Positions 46,820-58,719 of a DNA stretch of 64,000 nt are shown in pieces; position 1 is the stretch's first letter; each line of letters begins with the position of its first letter. The stretch covers positions 29,209,501-29,273,500 of the forward strand of contig NC_091966.1 of assembly GCF_036711975.1 (NCBI RefSeq), written 5' to 3'. This stretch comes from Onthophagus taurus (lineage: Eukaryota > Arthropoda > Insecta > Coleoptera > Scarabaeidae). Position numbers and translations under genes: made by a program. The notes beneath the pieces were generated by a model. The model did not search any database. It saw nothing but the letters and a program-made list of their open reading frames with translations, and was not told the DNA's origin.

Positions 46820-47410
46820 CGTAAACACTAGTATTAGAACTAATTCTAGTTCTAGACTATACAAAATATACAAGAATTTATCACTGAATAACAATTAAAA
46901 CTAGAACTCAGTATTATTACTCATTAAAACTAGTTTTGCACTAGCATTATCACTAGAACTAACACAAGACCCAGATCTAGAATCATTCGGGTTTAGCCGT
47001 CTTGAGAGACGGGCGGCTAAACCCGAATGTTTGTAGTGTTAGGTCTAGTGTTAGTTTTGCAATAGCACTGTCACTAAAACTAACACACGACCAAGAACTA
47101 CAATCATTCGGGTTTAGCCGTCTTGAGAGATGTGCGGCTAAACCCGAATGTTTCTAGTTCTAGGTCTAGTGTTAGTTCTAGTTTTGCACTAGCACAATCA
47201 CTAGAACTAACACAAGACCTAGAACTAGAATCATTCGGGTTTAGCCGTCTTGAGAGACGTGCGGCTAAAGTCGAATATTTCTAGCTCTAGATGGTTTTAG
47301 TTCAATAAAAATATACAACAATCCAACTCTGAATAACAACTACAACTAGAGCTAACACTAGCACTAGAACTAACACTAGACCTAGAACTAGAAATAATCG
47401 GGATTAAATC
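46820..47410. repeat. Minisatellite of three cruciform-forming monomers
   Basis: Period 121-127 bases. Each unit contains CATTCGGGTTTAGCCG, a 14-base loop and CGGCTAAACCCGAATG: 46984-46999/47014-47029, 47105-47120/47135-47150, and 47232-47247/47262-47276 (last one mismatched). The stems are extended by flanking inverted CTAGAACTAACAC / GTGTTAGTTCTAG-like blocks, so most of each unit is one palindrome. Degenerate units continue on both sides. Confidence 0.9.
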
Positions 47411-47520
47411 AGGTTTAAGTCTGTTTTAACGAGGTCCGTTACATCGAGGTTTTACTATATTTAAAAACTTAATCTACATTCTATTTTATAAACAACCAAC
47501 AAAATTATCTTTAAAAAGAA

Positions 47521-50500
47521 TTAGTTGTTTTTCATACCAAACATTTGGAAAGAATGATTGTTTTGCCCGCAATTAAAAAAAGAATTAACTGTAAAAATAA
47601 AAACTAATACACCTTGTAAAGGGGCTATAAAGAAATGACAATATTTAAGAATATCGTGTAATATTCCTTCATTAATAATATTGGCCAAAACACCTAATAA
47701 CCAGACTATATCTAACATAAATATTAACATAATACATAGACGTAACTGATTAATTTGGTCTTTTTCGGTTTTGGTTTTTCTACATGTGAGGTTGGCGCAA
47801 ATCAATAGAAGCGCAATGAAATTTAACAAAACTATTATTCCGATGGGAACTACAACAAAGTAATAAAATAATTCTTCTTTAGGATAACAAAAGTTATTCC
47901 TTCCGAGCTTATATTTATCGTGAGATACAACCACTCCAATGGAGATAAAAAATGCTGGTAAAACCCAAACGGTAAAGGTTTCTTGTAGTGTAAAGCATTT
48001 GTCTGCTCTTTTCAATCCGATGAAATACACAAAGTTATTTAGTTGGGCTTTTGTTATCATTAGTGTTAAAGTAAATTTCACCAATACAATGTAATGTATA
48101 AATATTCCTATAAGTTTACAATTTAAATTGTGTTTAATTTCTGGAACATATTCCTCAACCAAAATTAATATATTTTCTAACAAAATTATAAATGATAGAT
48201 GTACAGTTCTTGGTCGTTCAACGGCAAATTTTCTAAAAAACGTTGCTAGAAATAAAATAATAAGAACGCAAATAAAAGACAAAACACTTTCAATTGTGGA
48301 AATTATTTCATGAACCTTACTGACATTTATAAACTTCTCATCAATAATTAAGCCGAATCTAGTTAAATGATATGTTTGGCACTCTACTGTAGTTGAATTA
48401 ATAATTTTTGTCTTTACATCGGTCGTTAACCAATTATTGGTAACCTCGTCCCAAAATACACAAGAAACGTTTTGTTTATTGGTTGTAAAAAATATACTTA
48501 AAGGTTCTTTAAATCTATTTCGAAATATAATTTTTGGATGCAAAGTAACATCTACTTCTATTTGGTGCAGGTTTGCTTCGTTGCTGAAAATCTTCGAGTT
48601 ATAAGTTTCGACTGAAATCATTATTTCCTCTTGATCCTTTTGAGATAAATCAAATGACGTTAAAAATTTATTCGATAATTTAACTTGAACTATAAAAAAA
48701 GAAAAAATATATTATTAAACATTAAAATCTTAGAAATAGAAAGAGGATTTGTGTTTGTTGCCAATCCACTCCATCCAAGCCAACATGCTTATCAGAAAGC
48801 AAAATCAACAATTACTGCCCTCCATGTTTTGATGAGCATTGTAGGGGAGATGATTACAACCAAATAAATAGCTCTATGTGCATTCATAGACATAGAGGGT
48901 GCTTTTGATAACACCTCCTATGAGTCCATAAATTTTCTAAACTCTAAACTTAATTGGTAGAAAACTCTAAACGTAAAAGGCATAAAAATTCCGTATAGAC
49001 ATGATCCGATGTACATATTTGCATTATTAGATTGATGCAGAGTAACATCAAAGAACATCTCGAAATTATCAGGGATCCATGTTTAAACCACTTGATTCAA
49101 ATTAAAACGGATCATGTCGATGATAATTTCGAGAATGGACGAAGGGTGAGCCTCAATTCAAAAGAGGAGTGCTTGCCTGGTACACAGATGCTTCAAGGAC
49201 AGTTGGATCCGGAGTAGGTATGAGCATCAGTTGATCAAATAGCCGCATTAAACTGCCCTTAATCTTGGATACAACCATTTTTCAAGATAAAGTTTTTGCC
49301 ATAAACTTCTGCACTGTTTTGAACCTTGATAAGGGACAGAAAGCTACATCGATAAACATCTTTACGGGTAGTTGGGCCACGTTGAAGGCAATTCAGGCTT
49401 ACACGTGTGAATCCGCACTGGTCAAAGAATGTACTGTCAACCTGAGAAAACTCGCCAGGAGCAATGAAGTTATTCTAAGGTCGGAACCCACCTAATTATA
49501 AATTAGCACATACTCCCATGTATGAAGGTAACCTCAAAGGTAATCTTGCGCTGGAAAGAACAGGACACATGCAGGTTAAGAGTATGATAACTCCGTCGCA
49601 ATAGAAAACCAAAAAGGTTTTGTGTTTCAGCAAATGAGACCTAACGTCGCTCTGAGATTTCTTGACGCCCCTGCAATACCATCTATTCAATATTGGACAA
49701 ACTGATGATACACTTATAGCGTACATTCAGATGAAAAGTACGGAGAATCCTTCAAAATCGAATCGTACGACGATGCGATGATTTGGGAGTGCAATCATTC
49801 GTATCTTATAAGGCGTCATTCGTTATCTCTGACGGTGTTTACAAAGGCGAATTTAAGTGATAACAAGGTGAAACAACAATGAAAGAGCTTTGCGTTAAGC
49901 AGTTGGATTGGACGGTTCAAGAAACGTCATGGATTGAAAACTGGAAAGATTGTGAAGCCGCTGCAGTGGGCATAGACGTGGTGAATAATTGGTTACAAAA
50001 AAATGGCCACAAATACGGAATAATTATGAAGACAAAAACAATCGGGTCTATAAATTAACACCAGATCGAACATTATGAATCACCAACGAAATATGTACAG
50101 GTAAAAAACTATCTAGAGAGAGAACCTCTGTTTTGGTAGCAACAACTTTTACGGGCACAAAAAAAGCTTCCGGAACAGAAACATTCCTGTCTAGATCAAG
50201 GAGTAATTCATAGTTTAAAGAGCTGTACCGTATGTTGATAATGGTGATCAAAATTTTCGCGTAAATCTTTTGGATGCGGTGAACGTTATTCACGTGGCGT
50301 GGCAGAAAATGTGTCCGCATAAACAATACGCTACAGATTCATCCATGGTGGGTTGGGTTAGAAACCAAGAGGATGTCGATTTTGAAAGCGAACTTTCTTT
50401 AAGTGTTTAGTTATAAGAAGCTCTAGCTAGAAATAATAGACGTGGCGAGAATGTACTTGAAGTAGTGTCTGATTTAACTAATGTAATGTTGGATAAGAAA

Positions 50501-53500
50501 TTTTTTCGTATTGAAGACGACATAATTTGCAGAGGTCTTAACAGACGAAAAAATTATTACTTCAGCACAAATTCCAGACGAAAACAATAATAATGATCAG
50601 AAAGATGACGCCTACGGTATAAGGAATCAAGATTATATCCATCTGCCAGAACCAACGATTACAGAGTTAGAACAAAACATCTACAACATTCGTAATTTCT
50701 TGCAAAATCGTAATGCTCCACAACATATTCTTAAATAGCTTTCATAATATAGAAATGTTCTTCGACAAATCATTTCATGTCTTTGGGCATGATTATTTTT
50801 GTCCAAATTTTGTGCGCTTTCGTCCTACATTTCTCCTTCTACAACAACAGTTCATCTTTCCAGTTTACCTCGTTAGGTATCCAAAGTAGCTTAAGTTCGT
50901 TCAATATTGAAACGTTTGTATTGTGCTTCGTCCATAACAGTTTTAGTAACTGGCTGTAGATCCACATCTCAAAAGCTTCGATCTTCACTTGCTCTTTCTT
51001 CTTTAATATCCATATTTCTGGTGCGTACGTGGGGATGGAAAAAATTAATGTCTTAGCAAGCAACACCTTGGTATTTCCAGTAATAACTCGGTGTTTCCAA
51101 ATTTTGGTTAGTTTTATTGTGGTCGCTTTCGCCATAGCTAGGCGCCTTTTTATCTTCGCTGCAGACACTGGTGTTAATTATATGAGCACGTAGGCACTCG
51201 AATTTGTTACCTCATAGTTCACAACAATCCTAATATCTCTGTTTATGTTAAAATGTGCAAAAACGAATTAAATTATGATAAATAGTTTACACCACGGCAC
51301 CTCGTAGATCTTGTTAAACTCACAATAAGTAGAATAACAAGCAGAGTAAGTGTTGGTCCAAATATGGATAAACAATTTGACATACTTCAGGGCATAAGAC
51401 ACGAGGATGCAGTATCTTGTATACTTTTTAACCTGGCACTCGAGAAGGTTGTACGAAGGTTTGAACATGACATACAAGGTCTGCAACAATTTTCGAACTA
51501 CGCTACATGGACGATTTAGAAGAACAAGTACCTAAAAGATGAAAGGGTGGAGACTTAAAACTCTTGATAGGTATTCATAGGACATTCTTAGGGAAGCCAA
51601 GGTCTCAACAGGACTATAGCACCAGAATGATTATGAACCACTGCCTTGGCAAAATCGAATTTACAGAATTCGAATATCTGGTATGCCTTATTTTACTACT
51701 AAATACTCTCTCACTGCCTCGACAGCAAAGCTGCCTCAGCTCCCAAAATAAAGCTTATACGTTGAAAAAAGTCCAAATGAAACGTTCATATAAAATTTTA
51801 AGCTTCCTAACTTACATGAAGTGAAAACTTAACTAATCATTCGTTTATCAGTGGCTGTCTTATATGGCTCTGAATAAATTTGGGTAATAAACATGAAATC
51901 TTTACATTATATGTAGTAATAGATTGAACTCATAGTTCTATATTATAAACTATTATAAACTAAAATGATTTTTCAAAAACCGTTTAGATTTTTTACACCA
52001 CATATTTAAAGATTAAAAATAAAAAATTTTAAATATTTACCTAATGTGGTTTTTACATCATCATCTTTTACTGTAACTTCAACTTCTGTTTTATTTTTGT
52101 CGTCTATTTCTGTTGACGGGAAAACTTTCTGAACGATAACTCCAATATTTTTATGATTGATAGATGCTTCCGATTGATTTTTCACCAATCTTCGAACTAG
52201 CGTATCAACGTTACCAAAAATTTTTTCGGTAATACCGAAAGATTTCGAAGCATTTAACACTTTATCATCGACATTTAAAACATTATCGATCGTTTCAAGA
52301 ATCGCTGATTCGCCGGAAGTGTAAACGGCTGCTGATAAAATTTTAGTTATATAATCTACTTCGTATTCGTTTACTGCGTTATTTTTAATCCGATCAGAAA
52401 TTTGTGTTAATTCTGAATCGGTTATGTTGTTATGGTCTAAAATATTTTCGAAGGCGGTATTTATTGGTGAATGAGAATTGCTACAGTTTTGTTCCAGTTC
52501 GGACCATTGGCATTCACCGAATGCTGTGCTTCTTGATTTTATACATTCTCTTGTAAGCGGTTTACCATTGGTGTCAAAACAAATACCGTTTGAGAGTGCT
52601 TCCTGTCCAGCTCGAGTTACTGGCCAATAAACGAATTTGTTCATTCCAATGACGGGAGTTGTGATTGGCAAACAAAATTCATTATTGGTTATATCAGTTA
52701 CGTTATCTTTACATATACCATCAGGAATTTTATTTTTAAATTCACGAAGAGCTTCCATTATTGTCAATTTTGAAGACATTCCAACAATCCTTATATAATT
52801 TTTTAAATTCGTACTATAGACGTTGAAATCTTTACTTAATTGTTCTGCACAAGATTCGTATGGAATTCTATGAATTTTGGCGTTAAATATGTAATTAGCA
52901 CTTGTACTTGCAAATCGGGATGTATAATTTAAAGGTATTCTACCGGCATCCAAGAAATAACATACATATTGTTGAAAGTTTTCATTTATTTCCACACGGT
53001 ATCTTGATGTCAGGGAATCTGAATATTTTTTAATAAAACTAACATGGACAGGTGTGTTTTTATTGTAGACCCAACAATGAATTTTCTTTTCTATATCATT
53101 TATTGGCCGTTTAGTGGTAACATCCAAATACAATTCGAATGGTTGTTGAAGATTTGAAAATATTAAGTTTACGGTAACGTCGTTGTCTTCAGAGGCAGTT
53201 TTAAAAAAATCTTCCCAAGAATAATTACAGTTCGATTTATGTTCGTTATCTACTTTTACTAATGAAGTTTTCGGAATTAAAGAATAAGTAATATTAAGAT
53301 CAATTAATTTTGGACATGTCTTCATTTGAGATGTCTTTTGTAATAAACAGTGCGTTTTTCTCTCATTTAATAAAAAACCACTCGGACATTCTAAATCAAA
53401 TACATTCTTGAAAATATTTGGAACCCCGTTACCCTATAAATGTATGACCGAAATGTTTTAATTAACGTTTACTTCCTTTATTTAAAAAATATTATACTTA

Positions 53501-53546
53501 CATAACTTATTACGCAAAAAAGAAAAAAAACCGTGTAATTACACAT
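47521..53546 (-). CDS. Adhesion-type G protein-coupled receptor, 3 coding exons, complete
   Basis: Family B2 receptor, plasma membrane. Exons 53546-53502, 53433-52041 and 48689-47521 (phases 0 and 1) give 868 aa. Exon 1 encodes the signal peptide (MCNYTVFFLFCVISY). Exon 2 holds the ectodomain, with a HormR-like domain at about 265-335 (VYWPVTRAG, CFDTNGKPL, CQWSELEQNC), then the start of the GAIN domain. Exon 3 completes GAIN with the GPS (CVFWDEVTNNW and HLT near 587-589), followed by seven hydrophobic segments from about 609, including WLLGVLA in TM6 and PLQGVLVFIFTV in TM7. The GPS lacks two of the usual four Cys. The 3.35-kb second intron is filled with transposon relics. The ligand is unknown. 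Tandem paralogue at 58720-60248. Confidence 0.9.
48740..49500 (+). pseudogene. LINE relic, second copy of the 9.2-10.5 kb family
   Basis: HPSQHAYQKAKSTITALHVL and FIDIEGAFDNTSYESI (the palm block) are followed by NGRRVSLNSKEECLPGT and a decayed RNase H start. The last block parallels [14 protein letters not shown] at about 10300. It lies in the receptor intron, on the opposite strand. Confidence 0.75.
49860..50745 (+). pseudogene. Pogo/Tigger transposase C-terminal relic
   Basis: About 50530-50740 reads VLTDEKIITSAQIPDENNNN and ends with ELEQNIYNIRNFLQNRN, resembling the acidic C-terminal DEEIV region of pogo/Tigger transposases. Upstream pieces (QETSWIENWKDCEAAAVGID) are less clear. Confidence 0.5.
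50839..51168 (-). pseudogene. LINE reverse transcriptase C-terminal relic
   Basis: KIWKHRVITGNTKVLLAKTL, then SIPTYAPEIWILKKKEQVKI and EAFEMWIYSQLLKLLWTKH. The LYGxExWxL...EAFEMWxYRR block is the hallmark of the endonuclease-RT LINEs common in insects. Only the C-terminal part remains. Confidence 0.8.
51290..51890 (+). pseudogene. LINE reverse transcriptase relic
   Basis: GIRHEDAVSCILFNLALEKV (about 51390-51450) is the GLRQGDALSCLLFNLALEKV-type palm block. A later part reads like the thumb (FEYLVCL) and the YGSE(T)WALN region. Frames are broken. Confidence 0.7.
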
Positions 53547-54055
53547 GCTTTAAACAGTTACCGTAGAAACAAAACGATTAAAACATAAAGTATAAAAGAG
53601 GAAAAAAATATAACCAATACCGCATGACGTGTATAGATAACAAAGTGGAATTTAATTTAAGGAAATGATTAAATTATAACAAAAGTGATAGTTATATTAG
53701 TTTATTCATACGAATTAATATAAAATATTCAAAATGTAAGTTATTTTTCGTGGAAGATTGATAATTTATTCCTTGCTTTGTTATAGCTGTTATAGCTCTT
53801 TGTTGGAGTCTACGCTTTTTTAACTTTTTAATGCTTTTAACAAAGTGTTGTATTCCATAAAACGATTATTTAATTATTCTCGTAAACTTTATAACATTTC
53901 ACGAATTAACTGTTCTGCTGCCTTAATTTGCTCCTATATAAGATAACCACAAATAAACGAATAATAAGATAACTAGAGATGTTATAAACTAGTATTTTTG
54001 GGGAACAGGTACAATATGTTGTAATATGCAGTTCCAAATACCTGTTACAACTGGT
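53547..54055. promoter_or_regulatory. Upstream region of the complete receptor gene
   Basis: The sequence GGTTACCGTA just before the start is shared with the paralogue at 60248 onward, so the promoter-proximal DNA was duplicated too. TATAAAAG at about 53591 lies 45 bases upstream of the ATG on the wrong strand to be certain. No further feature. Confidence 0.4.
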
Positions 54056-54059
54056 TCCC

Positions 54060-55600
54060 AAAATAAATAAATCAAGTATAACATAAGTACTAAAACTGAT
54101 GGAGAAAGACGTTATGAATAAAAAATGTTCCTATTGCATCAATAAATCCTAATCCATACTTATTTCGTTTGTATCTATCACCAATTTCTAATGATATAGC
54201 AAAATTCACAAAATGTCAAAATTGGACGATTTTTCTTAATAAAATTTCCTATAACGTAAACACTAAAACGGATGGGGAAAGACGTTATGAATCAAAAATA
54301 TTCCTAGTGCATCAAGAAATCATAATTCATACTTATTTCATATATATCTATCTCCAGTTTGTAGTGATATAACGAATATCACAAAATCTCACAATAGGAC
54401 GATTTTTCTTAATAAAATTGACTTTAACGTAAACACTAAAACTGATGAAGATATTATGATTAAAAAATATTCCTAATGCATCAATAAATCATAATCCATA
54501 ATTATTTCATATTTATGTATCACCAGTTTCTAGTGATATAACATAAATCACAAGATGTCAAAATTGGACAATTTTCCTTAATAGAATCAACTATAACGTA
54601 AGTACTAAACTGATGGAGAAAGATGTTATGCATAAAAAATATTCCTAATGCATCAATAAAACATAATTTATACTTATTTCATATGTATCTACCTCCAGTT
54701 TCTAGTGATATAACAAAAGTCACAAAATATCAAATTGGATGATTTTTCTTAATAAAATCAACTATATCGTGAATACTAAAACTGATGAGGAAAAACGCTA
54801 TTAATAAAAAATATTCCTAGTCCACCAAAAAATTATAATCCATACTTATTTCATTTGTATCTATCACCAATTTCTAATGATATAGCAAAATTCACAAATT
54901 GTCACAATTTTACGATTTCTCTTAATAAAATTAACTATAACGTAAGCACTAAAACTGATGAAGAAACACGTTATGAATCAAAAATATTCCTAATGCATCA
55001 ATAAATCATAATCCATAATTATTTCATATTTATCTACCAGTTTGTAGTGATATACTATAAATCACAAGATGTCAAAATTGGACGATTTTTCTTAATAGAA
55101 TCAACTATAACGTAAGTACTAAAAGTGATGAAGAAAGATGTTATGAATAAAAAATATTCCTAATTCACCAATAAGTCATAATTCATAGCTATTTCATATA
55201 TATCTATCTCCAGTTTCTAGTGATATAACAGAAATTACAAAATGTCACAATTGGACGTTTTTTTTTAATAAAATTGACTCTAACGTAAGCACTAAAACTG
55301 ACGAAGAAACACGTTATGAATCAAAAATATTCCTAAAGCACCAATAAATCATAATCCATAATTATTTCATATTTATCTAACACCAGTTTGTAGTGATATA
55401 GCATAAATCAGAATATGTCAAAATTGGATGATTATTCTTAATAGAATCAACTATAACGTAAGTACTAAAACTGATGGAGAAAGATGTTATGAATAAAAGA
55501 TATTCCTAACGCATCAAGAAATCATAATCCATATTTATTTCATATTTCGCTACCACCAGTTTGTAGTAAAATAGCATAAATCACAAAATGTTAAAATTAG
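54060..55600. repeat. Satellite array, about 172-bp monomer, about 9 copies
   Basis: The landmark AACGTAAGYACTAAAACTGA recurs near 54080, 54254, 54424, 54594, 54763, 54933, 55104, 55279 and 55453. Each monomer also carries ATTCCTAATGCATCAATAAA, CAGTTTCTAGTGATATA and AATTGGACGATTTTTCTTAA variants. Subtypes alternate along the array, for example CACCAATTTCTAATGATATA in monomers 1 and 5. Confidence 0.92.
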
Positions 55601-55839
55601 ACCTTTGAGAACCAACGCCAGTTGTAACGAAGTTGTAACGCCTATGCCAGATACTGTTGTCATTAACTGCGTCATATATTCTTCCTCTCGAATCTCCTTA
55701 CTATCTCTTGGTTAATTAATTGCTTAATTTAGATGTGAAGGTGTTTTGATGGAAGTATTTGTTGGCCTGGACTATTTTCTTCTTTATTTCCTCGCTGACA
55801 GAATTTTTATTATTCTCTATCTTGTTATCGCTCATCAAA

Positions 55840-56035
55840 TGTGTTGGTATCTGTCAGCCTTTGCCACCATGGTCTTTGTAAAATTTATCTTTATGCCTCC
55901 GCTACGTTTTAAAATCTCGTAAAGGCCTCCTTCACCTCGTTTTCTATGTCAATATCTATGTCACCGGCGAATGGCATGATCTGCGATTACATGTTGAATA
56001 TTGCTCCAATGTTCAGAGTCCTGCATTTTGTACTA
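55840..56035 (-). pseudogene. LINE reverse transcriptase fragment
   Basis: Minus-strand reading gives PFAGDIDIDIENEVKEAFTR, a decayed YADDIDIIG...VKEAFxxxE block of insect endonuclease-RT LINEs. Short and dead. Confidence 0.5.
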
Positions 56036-56179
56036 ACTGGGGGAAATGTTTAAAAGCAAACACATTTTATCTCCCTATCGTAGATCTTCGTGGCTTTCAA
56101 ACGTTGTAATGGCTATATGCGGATTCTGTGGGTACCACAGAACTAGAATGCACAAACACCAGTGCAAAAAAAGGAGGTA

Positions 56180-57160
56180 ACATAATATTCAAAGATGTTA
56201 AAGTAAAAATAAAAAGAGCTAAACAAGTGTTAGAAATAATATATACCAACGTTTGCAGATTTAGATATCCAGTTACATGGGAGGAAAAGGGCTTATATTT
56301 TTAGATGACTACACACACTACATCGAAGTTTATCCAAAAAGGACTATACGAAGTTACACATATGTTACAAGAATATGAAATGAGATGCTAATTAAAATTA
56401 TAATGGTAAAAGTAATAAGGTCTCATAATGGCAGAGAATATGCAAGCAATAAAATAAATAATTAGTGTAAACCAAACGGTATAACGTTAGATTTCTCCAC
56501 ACCATACATAACCCAACTCAATGAAGAACTTGGGAACACTGATGGAGAAAGCAAGTCCTTTAATTTGTGATGTTTAACTAACAATGGTTTTTTGGAGGAA
56601 GGCTATTAGAGTAAGTGGGCACTAACAACAAGAGACAGTACACCAAACGAACTGTGAAACAGACACAAATCAAATTAAAAGCTTTGCAAATTTTCGGAAC
56701 AGATGTACACGTTCAAAATTGGTTAATCTAAAAAAGAGATGCTGTTTTTGAAAATAAAAAATAAAAACCCTGATAGATTGATGACTCAAATGGAAAAAAA
56801 GAAGTAGAAGCTGAAGTATTGCTTATAAAGAGAGAAACAAAATGAATTTAAATGAATTTGGGCTACCATAATGGAGAAAAGACTCTAAATTGATAGTAGA
56901 TATTGAACCAGTATTATTGTCAAACGTTAGGCTTTCTTTATGAGCGAATGAATTGATTTCATGTCAATAGTTCATTTCAATAAGCTGTAGGAAGGTTATT
57001 ATACCTAGCTAATAAATCGTGATCGGGTATTAGCTTGGCGGTAGATTGTGCTAATCTTGTAGTAGAGTTTTGTAATAGTGCAAACATTACATTAAAAATA
57101 GTACATAGCGGATATAGTAACAAGAAACTAAGTCTTACGTTTTAAGAAATGTAAATTACG
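56180..57160 (+). pseudogene. Ty1/Copia integrase and reverse transcriptase relic
   Basis: Plus-strand pieces: LEIIYTNVCRF, LYFLDDYTHYIEVYPK, VIRSHNGREYASNKI, NGITLDFSTPYITQLNEELG form the integrase core in order. Next is TPNELWNRHKSN with FGTDVHV. Near 57010-57100 is an RT-end block, SLAVDCANLVVEFCNSANIT, in shifted frames. Many stops; LTRs not found. Confidence 0.75.
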
Positions 57161-57590
57161 ATTATTAAGTCCTGTTAATTAAAATACAGTTTCTATAATA
57201 AGCTGAGCTATTATGAGCATAATAATGACTTATGCTCAGTTTAGGAATTTCAAAATTGTTCTTATAGTATAAAGTAAATTGCTAATTAAATCTTTTTTCA
57301 AGAAAGTATTTTACATAGATTAGTAGAAACTTATGTAACACGAGAAAATATAAAACCGTTCCAATTTTTTTTCGAAAATTGCAAAAATATATAATTGCTT
57401 TGAATATTATGTTAGGAATGCAGGATGCAACGTAACTACAAAAACGAAAATTCATCAGCTATATTTGACAGTCTCCCAGTCAAATTTTACCATGGTCATA
57501 AGAGCAACGTACGAAATAGATCTTGTCGTCAATGCTCTTCAAGGTGTTATAGTAAATTTTGTAGACATTAAAAAGACAAGAAGAGTAGTT
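57161..57590. other. Intergenic, no supported gene
   Basis: Nothing recognised. Confidence 0.45.
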
Positions 57591-57699
57591 TTGTAGTTTT
57601 CAAAACAACAATATGCAAATGTCACTAAACGCTTTAACAGCAACTTGACGTTTGACTAGATACTTTAAAATGTGACCACATAATCGAACATGAAGAAGT

Positions 57700-58510
57700 T
57701 GCAGATATTGCAACACAAAAAGGTCTACTCTACACAAAAATGTGTCAAAGTCTGTACTATTATTTACGAGAGATAAGTATAAATGGTAAACTGAAACATG
57801 GTTCGACAAAAAATGCAGTCGCTCGATATTCTGTGTCAGAAAAGATTATAAGTTGAATTTGGCATCGAGGTCAGCAAGCCTTACGGGAAGCCTGGAAAAA
57901 TCGGCAGGAAGCATAAAACCGTAGAAGAAAAAATAAAGGAAGTGGCCATTCGTCATTACAAAAATATTCGATCAATGGCACATGCTATTAGAATGTTGAA
58001 AAAAACAATTCACCGAAGTATTAAATCTGGATGGATGAAATCGCAACAAATTTCAGCGTTTGGAATACTGCTTGGCAATACTTGATTGTGGTAGCAACGC
58101 CGCTGATGCACCTAATTTTAAGAATATGAGAAATCACTCAGGGTTAGATAGATCCGTATCAAACATGCAAAAATAAGAGATTCATCACAAAGGTTATGTT
58201 TTTGGCTGCTGCTGATCGCCTATGGTGGGACAATTGCCGTAATCGGCGCTTTGATGGGAAATTAGGCATTTGGCCATTTATAAAACAAGAACTAGCCAAA
58301 TGTTGCAGTAAAAATCTTCCAGCTGGGACTCTAGAAACGCCTCAGTCTAACAGTCGTAGATCTATTTTTATTAAATAGGACAACGCTAAACCGCACTTCG
58401 ATAAGAACGAGGCTTTTAAGAAGCACCGCATTTTCTTTGAAGTGGCGAACCAGTTTGCGCATCATGTGGACCTAGTTATTACATGTATATAGGCATATGT
58501 TGTTTTATTA
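57700..58510 (+). pseudogene. Plant-type (DD39D-like) mariner transposase relic, copy 2
   Basis: AVARYSVSEKIISxIWHRGQ at about 57820 leads to LAAADRLWWDNCRN, FDGKLGIWPFIKQE (about 58255) and a decayed DNAKPHFDKNE block at 58380. It shares FDGKLGIW and the AKPHFDKN block with copy 1 at 42.1-43.05 kb, in opposite orientation. Confidence 0.7.
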
Positions 58511-58719
58511 ATCTTAAGTCATTATTATGTAATGACTTTCAACAACAACAAAAAAAAATGTTTTTTTTGGTAAATACTTCAAGAATATTCTTTTTGATTG
58601 GTACAAGCAAATTAGTTTTAATTTGATGGAACTATATAGAAAATCTATCTCTGCAGATATTTAACAATAATACATTTATTTTCAAAACATGTAAAAAAGT
58701 AAAAATTTGAGATATTTAC

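Noticed and set aside
46980-47280. CRISPR-like regular hairpin repeats
   Set aside because: The host is eukaryotic, there are only three units, and the intervening DNA is itself repeated and palindromic rather than unique spacers.
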